This document shows, one piece after another, positions 56,401-64,000 of a stretch of DNA of 64,000 nt (positions are counted from its first letter, which is position 1; every line of letters starts with the position of its first letter). The stretch is from assembly GCF_008728515.1 (NCBI RefSeq), contig NC_044991.1, positions 44,658,968 through 44,722,967 of the forward strand, in the 5' to 3' direction. The stretch comes from Papio anubis. Lineage: Eukaryota; Chordata; Mammalia; Primates; Cercopithecidae. A program made the position numbers and the translations under genes. Below the pieces are notes generated by a model. That model did not search any database. It worked only from the letters and a program-made list of their open reading frames with translations, and was not told the DNA's origin.

Positions 56401-57743
56401 ACATCTACCTCCCGCCTTTATAAAATGTATTACATTATAGTAAATATTCTATTATTTGAGATTACCTGAGTAAATCTTTATTCTTTGCAAGCAGAACACC
56501 CTGGATCAGCAGAGAAAGCTCTCTACCAGCAGTTGGGCCATAGTACATAGGATCACTGAGCAGGTCAGACCAGTAGAAAGGTTATGCACGCTCTCCAAGG
56601 AACTTGAAGTGATAGTAAGTAAGAACAATGGTTGTTTCCAAATATTTGTTCTGTCTTCCACAGTAATAGAACCTGTTAGCTGAGCATAGGGCTTTCCATA
56701 ATAAAGATTATTTTACTCATTCTTCTTTGTATCCTGGTGTATATGCAAATGACAGCTTCTAGGCATCTTCCTTTGAAGTCATCAGACTAGTTAATTTTGC
56801 CTCTTGCCTTCTTCCATCCTTTTACTCTACTGCCTGGAATGCAAATATAAAAGCTAGAGCTTTAGCAGTCATTTTAGGTCCTGAAGACAAAAGCCACACT
56901 TGTCTTCTTAACTAGGAACACTTAACTAGGAACAATGGATGGTAGGCTAGAAGAAGCCAAGATTACAGCGGATTTTGTAGAGCATACCCACCATTTCATC
57001 CATGGACTTTTCCAAAAGTTCCATGTGATAGAAAAATTAAATCCTATTTTGTTTAAGGTCTTGTTTTCTCAGGTCTCTGTTACTTGCTGTTCTATCTATA
57101 TCCTACCTAATATAAAGACAAATATGATGGCCTTTGGCTATCGTCTTTATGGGTTATCTTGCCTTATGTTGAGACCATTGCAGATCATTTCTCCATATTC
57201 TTAAAGAAACTCTTTATTTTGCATTGTAGTCAGAGTGCTTGCATCTTGACATTCCTGGAATAGAATGCTCAACACTGTAAGGTTCCCAGCTTTCTGGATG
57301 TGGACATGAGTCAAGAGAAGTGAGACAAACCCCCTTAGAAGGCAATTGGGACCCTCTGTTCTATAAGCACTACTGGCACAAGAGTTACAAACTATTTTCA
57401 GCATCTCTGGGTTCATATGATCACCTTCCTCTAAGAGTTTATGAAGGAGTAGTTGCCAAGAGCAAACCAGAATCAGGCATAGGGGAAAATGAAAATGTGT
57501 GAGTGAGAGTCTGTGCCCAGCCTTAAGTGTGGGTTCTACATTACCCAAATTTGGCCAAAATGTGGAGATGAAAACTCCATGCTATCTGACAGTGCCAAAG
57601 CAAATAGACTAACAAATTATATTGTGTTGGGGCAAGTTGTGAGAAATTCCTGCCTTGGGGCTATGAGCTGTTTTCATGAATTTTTAAAAATTAAAATTCA
57701 GTCATTAACCTTCATCACTACACATGCTTTTTGTCTTGAGCAG
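56401..57743. other. Intergenic sequence, probable LTR remnant in part
   Basis: 56860-57120 (TAGGTCCTGAAGACAAAAGCCACAC ... TCTGTTACTTGCTGTTC) resembles an old MaLR-type LTR, but I cannot confirm it. The rest is unassigned. TTAACTAGGAACA is duplicated in tandem near 56911-56935. Confidence 0.35.
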
Positions 57744-57813
57744 TGCTATGATTTGATTTGTCCCCACCAAAACTCATGTTGAAATTTTATCCCCAATGTG
57801 GCAGTGTTACGTT
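57744..57813 (+). repeat. MaLR LTR 5' fragment (MST/MLT1-like)
   Basis: TGCTATGATTTGATTTGTCCCCACCAAAACTCATGTTGAAATTTTATCCCC is the recognisable 5' start of MST/MLT1-class LTRs. Only about 70 nt remain. Confidence 0.65.
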
Positions 57814-58198
57814 TTGAAATGTCTTTTTACTAAAATTTGAAATTAATTAGCACTGTCTTTTCTCTTGAATTAGTAGAAATAGTGTACTCGATCATACTTC
57901 AAAAAGTTCATCTGATGAGCAGGACAGGAAATGGTCAATAAAATGGATTACAATCTTTAGTTTTTTATGGAAAAATGATTAAACTCAAACTAAGAGTTAG
58001 GAAAGACATTTTAGTTAGAAGTAGAACAACTCTAAAAGATGGAACAGGTTAACTCTGACAACAGCTCATTTTTCAACTAAACGAAAACTCTGAAAACAAT
58101 TACTTGATTTACATATTTTCCTCCATTTGGATCCATAATTTAGACTTATAGGTCTGTCACAATCTCTCAGTTCTTCTGGAGAGCTCAAGCAGTATCAG
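57814..58198. other. Intergenic sequence, no recognised feature
   Basis: AT-rich unique-looking sequence. Confidence 0.5.
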
Positions 58199-58208
58199 AA
58201 ACCATGTG

Positions 58209-58510
58209 GGGGCCAGGCACGGTGGCTCACGCCTGTAATTCCAGCACTTTGGGAAGCCAAGGTGGGTGGATCACCTGAGGTCAGGAGTTCCAGACCAGCC
58301 TGGCCAACATGGTGAAACCCCATCTCTACTTAAAATACAAAGATTAGCTGGGCATGGTGGTGGGCACCTATAATCCCAGCTACTCAGGGGGCTGAGGCAG
58401 GAGAATCGCTTGAACCTGGGAGGTGGAGGTTGCTGTGAGCCGAGATCATGCCATTGCACTCCAGCCTGGGCAACAGAGTGAGACTCCATCTCAAAAAAAG
58501 AAAAACAACA
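58209..58510 (+). repeat. Alu, sense (AluS-like)
   Basis: GGCCAGGCACGGTGGCTCACGCC start. Target duplication AAACCATGTG (58199-58208) and AAACCATATG (58511-58520). Confidence 0.94.
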
Positions 58511-58520
58511 AAACCATATG

Positions 58521-58925
58521 AGAATTGTGTTTCTTCAGATTTCTTTGGGCTCAAGTGACCCTCCACTTCCCTATCCATATTCTTAGGAATGTTGCACATA
58601 ACAGAAACCAATTCAAACTAGCTTAAGCAAACTTTAAAAAGACATGAGCATGGATATTTATTAGAAGGATATTGTGGAGTCCTATAGCACAGAATCCAAA
58701 GGCAAGAAAGCAATCAGTGCTCAAGAAAGGACTGGCAGCCGAAACTAGAATGTCCTCAGAAACGCTCCTCCCCTCATCTCTGTTTCCTGTATTTGTATTG
58801 ATATTTGCTAATATTGCTGCCAATGCGTCTCTCTCCTTAGCCCGTTGGGCAAGTGGAATAAGATAACCACATCAGAATTTCACATTTTAAGTTATAGGTC
58901 TGTTTTCTATGTTATTAAAGAAATA
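58521..58925. other. Intergenic sequence, no recognised feature
   Basis: Opposed short frames at 58623-58866 overlap on both strands without family resemblance. Confidence 0.45.
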
Positions 58926-59223
58926 GCTGGATGTGGTGGCTCTTGTCTGTAATCCCAGCACTTTGGGAGGCTGAGACAGGAGGATTGCTTGAGCCCAAGA
59001 GTTGAGACCACCCTGGGCACCATGGCAAGACCCCATCTCTACAAAATTAAACATTAGCTGGGCATAGTGGTGCACACCTGTGGTCCCAGCTACCTGAAAG
59101 ACTGAGGTGGGAGAATCACTTGAGCCCAGGAGGTCAAGGCTGCAGTGAGCCACGTTTGCACCACTGCACCCCAGCCTGGGTGACAACAAGACCTTGTCTC
59201 AAAAATAAATAAATAAATAAATA
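58926..59223 (+). repeat. Alu, sense (AluJ-like)
   Basis: GCTGGATGTGGTGGCTCTTGTC start, GAGGTCAAGGCTGCAGTGAGCC right arm, (AAAT)n tail. Confidence 0.92.
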
Positions 59224-59248
59224 GTTTGTGCCCATATTTGATTCAGGA

Positions 59249-59409
59249 GGGTTTGCCTCTTTGGGAGGTATGGATGAGAGTCACATGGTTGCCTCTACAG
59301 CAATTAGGAGTGCCACTGAGGCGAGGCGGACGAGTGGAATTGAGGGAGTTTGCAGGCCGCATAGTGACAGAGCTGCAGACTCGCTCAAAAAAAAAAAAAA
59401 AAAAAAAAA
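59249..59409 (+). mobile_element. Unidentified poly(A)-tailed retroposed insert
   Basis: About 135 nt of CpG-rich sequence (GAGGCGAGGCGGACGAGTGG; GCAGGCCGCATAGTGACAG; ACTCGCTC) ends in an A tract of about 24. It is flanked by GATTCAGGA at 59240-59248 and 59410-59418. This is the structure of an L1-mediated retroposition. The body is not Alu, 7SL, 7SK, Y RNA or U RNA as I know them. A processed mRNA fragment is likely, but the parent is unknown. Confidence 0.75.
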
Positions 59410-59559
59410 GATTCAGGAATTTGAATTTTTCACCTTGATGTCATTAAGAGAAAAACATATTATTATATAAATAAACTTACATTACTGTACATAATGCAAC
59501 ATTAAGAACTGCTTAGTAAGTTTACTTGTGAATATTATATATCAACTAACATTAATTTT

Positions 59560-59855
59560 TTTTTTTTTGAGACAGAGTCTCGCTCTGTCACCCAGGCTGG
59601 AGTGCGGTGGCCGGATCTCAGCTCACTGCAAGCTCCGCCTCCCGGGTTCAAGTGATTCTCCTGCCTCAGCCTCCCGAGTAGCTGGGACTACAGGCGCCCG
59701 CCACCTCGCCCGGCTAGTTTTTTTTTTGTATTTTTTAGTAGAGACGGGGTTTCACCGTGTTAGCCAGGATGGTCTCGATCTCCTGACCTCGTGATCCGCC
59801 CGTCTTGGCCTCCCAAAGTGCTGGGATTACAGGCTTGAGCCACAGGGCCCAGCCG
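59560..59855 (-). repeat. AluY, Old World monkey type, antisense
   Basis: Diagnostics: GGCCGGATCTCAGCTC, CACCTCGCCCGGCTAG, GGCTTGAGCCACAGG. CAACTAACA on both sides (from 59543 and 59856) marks the target duplication. Confidence 0.94.
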
Positions 59856-59864
59856 CAACTAACA

Positions 59865-60419
59865 CAATTTTAAGAATAATTTTCACAGTACTATTTTATA
59901 ACTTAGATAATAATCTGGAAGATGTTCCAAGCATTTGAAACTACTAAATGACAAAGGATCCTTGTTGTCTACAAAGAGAGAAGTAAAATGTCAAATGTGT
60001 GACAACAGAAGAATTTTTATCTTCTCCAAGTGAATAGTGATTTTTATGTTACCAATTTGGGTAAATATATTCACTTAGAAACTCTTTTTAACCTTTGTCT
60101 TAATGTCAAACAATAAAGTTCTTAATAAACATTCAACATTCTTAAAAGAAGAACTCGTAGATCTGATTTTATTTTTCCCTGTACTAAGAGAGGCTTAGAC
60201 ATCCCTCTTCAACAATGTACACAACTGCTTGTGTATGGTAGATGGTCGACGGTCTAGAAGCATGCATGAGACACTGGTAAGAGGGATTGCCTCTGGGCAT
60301 CACACAGGAGGGAAGACTTACTTTTCCTTGAATATCTGTTTATATGGCTTTGTTTTACTGTGTAACACTTACTTTCAAAATTTTTTAAGTTGTCTAAGCC
60401 CTAATGAAGAGACATGTAA
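59865..60419. other. Intergenic sequence, no recognised feature
   Basis: AT-rich unique-looking sequence. Confidence 0.5.
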
Positions 60420-60939
60420 TGAATGATTGTGAACTGGACCCTTTTACTATAAAGGACATTATTGGGACAGGGGTGGAACTTAAATGGGGCCTGAGGATTA
60501 ACTGGTAGTGATGTATTCATGTTAATTTCCTGATTTTGCGGACTGCATTTTGATTGTATGGGAGAATGTCCTTTTCTGAAGGAAATAAACACTAACCTGC
60601 CCAAGAGCACATTACTAAATGCCAGGCAGAAGCTTACCGTCAGCATGGTTTAGGAAATAAATAGAGAAAGGCTTGGCTGGGCATTTTGGGAGGCCCAGGT
60701 AGGAGGACTGCTTGAGCCCCAGAGTTTGAGACCAGCCTGGGCAACATAGTGAGACCCTGTTTCTACAGTAAAATTTTTTTTTTAATTAGCTGGGCATGGT
60801 GGCTTGTGCCTGTAGTTCCAACTACTTAGAATGCTGAGGTAGGAGAATGACTTGAGCCCAGGAGATGGAGGCTGCATTGACCCATGATCACACCACTGTA
60901 CTGTACTCCAGCCTGGGCAACAGAGCAAGACCTTGTCTC

Positions 60940-60970
<31 letters not shown>

Positions 60971-61065
60971 ATGAAAGAAGAAAAGGAGAAAAGAAAAAAA
61001 AATCAAATATATTTGTACTGTCTTGAAACTTTTCTGAAAGTTTGAGCTTTTTTTTCAAAATTTTA
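60420..61065 (+). repeat. L1M-type 3' end, sense, split by an Alu
   Basis: GGACATTATTGGGACAGG, GTTAATTTCCTGATTTTGCGG, GTATGGGAGAATGTCC before the Alu. After it comes TTTGTACTGTCTTGAAACTTTTCTGAAAGTTTG. The two parts are contiguous in the consensus that I recall. Confidence 0.6.
60674..60968 (+). repeat. Alu, sense, head-deleted
   Basis: GGCTGGGCATTTTGGGAGG lacks about 27 nt of the left-arm head. Ends in a poly(A) run of about 29, unusually long for such a decayed body. Confidence 0.91.
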
Positions 61066-62049
61066 AAATATTAAAATTATTTTTTAAATACTCTAAGCCC
61101 TAAATTTGCAGAGAGACCATGTGATTGGGCAAAGTTAAGGCCCAGCTTATATCTGCTGCTCACCCCATTAGCTGTGATCAGTGGGAATCAGGAGGCAGTT
61201 CTCTGAAGTTTCTAAAACAGAGAGATTGGGGAAAAGGCTCCAACAGATGTCTGCTGCACTAACAAGAAACTATATCATGGTTCACTGGTTTTATACTACT
61301 GGATTTTTTTTTTTTTTGGTAACTGATCAGTATTTATTAACTTTGTTAATTCTCTCTTTTCCTCTTTGAGGAAGTGTGGGAGGGTGGGGGATTAGATACA
61401 TGAAATGCAATGAGAATCCAAGACCAGCTAGAAAGAAGTGTACAGGCTGTGGTCACGCTGATTGCCTTTGCTCACCTGGTGAAAATCCCATTCCAATGAT
61501 TGCAGATGCCATTTTATCATATTCTCTGCCCTGGACAAGAACTAACCTTGACTATTAACATTGACAATGGAACATTTTGGAACATTACAGAAATGGGAAA
61601 GCCATAAAGGTTTCTTCCTTAATTCATAGTACTTGGGCAGCCATAAGTTATGCTTTCTTCTGTCACCCCCACCCCTTACATTTTCTCTGAGGGTTCCCTT
61701 CTCATCTCCCTGGGAGTGTTGGACAATGCTACATAGTGGGGACTTTCCTTCTCTCAACTTTTAAGGGAAACTTCAAGAAATCATAATCTTCACTTGACAT
61801 GTTTCATCATCAATGAAATATTTTAAAATTGTCTGATATAATCAAGTGTGGCCACTTAAAACTACACAAGAAATTTCCCTTTCAAGATGGAAAGATCCAA
61901 ATATGTTCCGAAGTGTCCCTTTCCCTCAATTTATCATCCATGTGGAAGTTTTTCAGGCAGTCTTTGGCATTTCAGTATGTTTTCTTCACTCTCAGAGGGA
62001 AGGCACAAGAAGGAAAGAAGTGGGTACTTTAGTACCTTCATCGTGATCA
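61066..62049. other. Intergenic sequence, no recognised feature
   Basis: No repeat confidently assigned. Short frames lack coding character. Confidence 0.45.
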
Positions 62050-62433
62050 AGTCTCTTTGACAAGCCAGCAAGGTAGTCAGTAGTCTTGGTCGCTCTGTTT
62101 CTGCTCCTCCATCTTTTGGGCACATGGAAGTCAATGTTCCCATACACTTACATGTGGCCACGTGCTTTCTTTGGTCAATGAAATAAGTGCAGGGAGAAGA
62201 AAGTACATCACTTCCACATAGAAATGCAAAGAACCAATATAGAATTCACTACATTCTCTTCCTCACTACATTCTCTTCCTCTTTTCCAGGGTCACTCCCA
62301 AGGTAGCCAAATGAACACCCAACTGACATTGTTCACATAGCATAAGTAAAAAGATAAACCTTGTTTTAAGCCATTGACACTGGAAGTCATTTGTTTCTGC
62401 AGCATAACCTAGCCCATTCTATCTGATACAGAC
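62050..62433 (+). repeat. MLT1-type MaLR LTR, sense
   Basis: CATGTGGCCACGTGCTTTCTTTGGTCAATGAAAT, then CACTTCCACATAGAAATG, then TTTTAAGCCATTGACACTGG and CTGCAGCATAACCTAGCCC, ending TATCTGATACAG: the MLT1 3' half. It includes a 17-nt tandem duplication (CACTACATTCTCTTCCT at 62247 and 62264). Confidence 0.75.
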
Positions 62434-62825
62434 ACCTCATTCTCCATCTGGGCTCAGTTTCCTCATGCTGGCCTTTTATGCATATCAACAGGGAAGAAGT
62501 TCTCTTCTCTGAGAACGCAGTGTTAAAAATGATGTATTATTTGTTATGATTGTTTACATGAATTTTTTTGTGATGATCCACTTGTGATATATCTGCCACT
62601 ATCGTATCAGATTTACCCTCCTTTTGAGATGACTTTGCTTGTGACTCAGAGAAGGGCTATATTATACTATGGTAGGCAGATACTGGGGTATGTTCCACAG
62701 TGCCAAGACATTGCAGTACAGTATCCAAAGGTTTGAAAAATATGACTTTGACTGTGCTAGCAGTACACTTTAAGATGCAAGACAAATAATGGGGTCCCCA
62801 CAGTGACTCGCATGTAGGAACTAGC
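62434..62825. other. Intergenic sequence, no recognised feature
   Basis: Unique-looking sequence between an MLT1 LTR and a MIR. Confidence 0.45.
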
Positions 62826-62990
62826 ATAATGGCTAACTGTATCCCAGATCTGCCATTTACTGGTAATAAGTGATTTGGAACCAGTGATTTAGCTCTTTTA
62901 GACCTGATTTTCCAACTTTAATATGGTGATACTAACAGTACCTATGTCGTGGAGCAGTTTTAAGGATTGAATGAAATATTTAACCTTATT
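62826..62990 (+). repeat. MIR SINE, sense
   Basis: CCAGATCTGCCATTTACTGG, GACCTGATTTTCCAACTTTAATATGGTGATACTAACAGTACCTATG, GTGGAGCAGTTTTAAGGATTGAATGAAA: clear MIR order. Confidence 0.75.
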
Positions 62991-64000
62991 ATTACTATTA
63001 CACTTCAGAAAATATTCTCAATGCCTTCCCTTCCCCAACAACTCATTTCATTTTGACATAAGGTTGGCAAGTTTTTTATTGGACTTACCCTTGACTGGGA
63101 GTGTGGTCATTCCTTTGAAGGTAATTTTATGTGAATTGAAATGTGAAAATGTTGGCCAAACTCATTTAAGGTCCTAACTCAGTATTGTTGAATGGTGCAA
63201 AATAAGAAAAAGGGAAACTTCATTTACATTTTAGATCTAGGAGTTAGTAATACAGGCTACATAATGGCCAAGGCCTCCACCATACATAGGGATGAGTATT
63301 TTGGAAGCGTATCACAGGTAGAGTTCGCTAGCTCCTTGGTGTCCACAATCTGGCTGGTAAGATTTAGAGGCTCAGAAGACAGATTGCCATGCCTGGAAGG
63401 CCTTGCAAAGACTTGCTGTGATTGGTTGTTCTGAGACCTTCTGTCTTTCCACTTTGACTGCCTTGAGAGGGAGAGAGAGGCTCTCCTCGCTTTATCCTCT
63501 CTTCAGATTAAGCTGACTCTCTCCATCTAACCTTTGGGCAAAGCTGGGTCTCATTTCTGGGCCTCATTTCATGGCTTGCAAGTAAATAAGAGATTTATTG
63601 GTAGAATCATGCACAGCTAGTGCGTTCAAATGAAACACTAAACAATCTGCCAAATAACAGGACTCAGGTGCCCCGAGGAATCTCAGTCAAAAGTACCTTG
63701 AAAACCTTCTCCCAAAGATGCCACTGCTAGATGTCTCAGAAACAACTGATTTGGCAGCTCAACTCAAGTGGCATATGGGACAGAAATTGTGATTGGTCTA
63801 GCTTGGGTCAGGTGGTTCCAATTACCCAACTTCCTTGGTCCCTACCGCTCACTGACTACATGTGGGAAGGGAAGGTTGGGTCTTTTTCCAGAAGAAAGAG
63901 AAGGCAAAGCAGACCAACCCGATAGCCACAGCTTTCTTTTCTTTTTTTCTGAGAAGCAAAAAAAGCATTGGTGGTTAGCAAAACCAAATGAAAAAAAAGA
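62991..64000. other. Intergenic sequence, no recognised feature
   Basis: No gene or nameable repeat. 63590-63930 may be a decayed LTR, but I have no firm match. Confidence 0.4.

Noticed and set aside
44457..64000. A second gene downstream of ESF1
   Set aside because: No frame beyond repeat-derived ones, no promoter-like CpG island and no splice-bounded conserved peptide was seen.

Overview
The window is primate nuclear DNA, and the animal is most likely an Old World monkey (macaque, baboon or a relative). Alu, L1, L2, MIR and MaLR repeats fill it. Five of the youngest Alu copies (starting near 10767, 35908, 36552, 37575 and 59560) share variants that I know from cercopithecid AluY subfamilies and not from human AluY: CTCAAGCCTG near the head, CTAGCCGGGCGAGGTGG in the middle, and GAGATCCGGCC or GAGATCTGGCC near the end. 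This species call rests on repeat diagnostics from memory and not on an alignment.

One protein-coding gene is supported. It is the 3' part of ESF1 (nucleolar pre-rRNA processing protein, also called ABTAP) on the + strand. Five exons (24561-24682, 29650-29737, 39224-39300, 40763-40909, 43097-43390) join in frame, with split glycine codons at two junctions, to give about the last 242 residues, including the NUC153 motif, and a TAA stop at 43388-43390. AATAAA signals lie at 43493 and 43921. Positions 1-24560 are intronic: I saw no earlier ESF1 exon there, so the first 600 or so codons lie upstream of the window. From about 43950 to the end the sequence is intergenic, with no further gene that I can support.

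Layout. 1-24560: intron with about 16 Alus, a 2 kb antisense L2, a Tigger-like element with an internal duplication, L1M remnants at 12.8-17 kb, a hAT-type element at 22.06 kb and MIRs. 24561-43945: the ESF1 exons, with introns carrying Alus (including two Alus inserted at one site, an Alu inside an Alu, and three monkey-type AluYs at 35.9-37.9 kb), an LTR-like block at 26.0-26.8 kb and antisense L2 at 31.3-32.8 kb. 44-47 kb: nested Alus. 47.2-55.1 kb: a LINE graveyard holding opposed L1M pieces, an L1PA-type 3' end that splits an Alu, a 33-nt U2 snRNA fragment with direct repeats, and an SVA-VNTR-related insert. 55-64 kb: MaLR-type LTR fragments, more Alus and one unidentified CpG-rich poly(A)-tailed insert near 59.3 kb.

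I found no previously undescribed functional system. The most interesting items are records of retrotransposition: the unidentified tailed insert at 59249-59409, the tailless U2 fragment at 53641-53673, and the stacked Alus sharing one 15-nt target at 27409-28048. Most open reading frames in the window are translations of Alu, L1 or simple repeats and are not genes.
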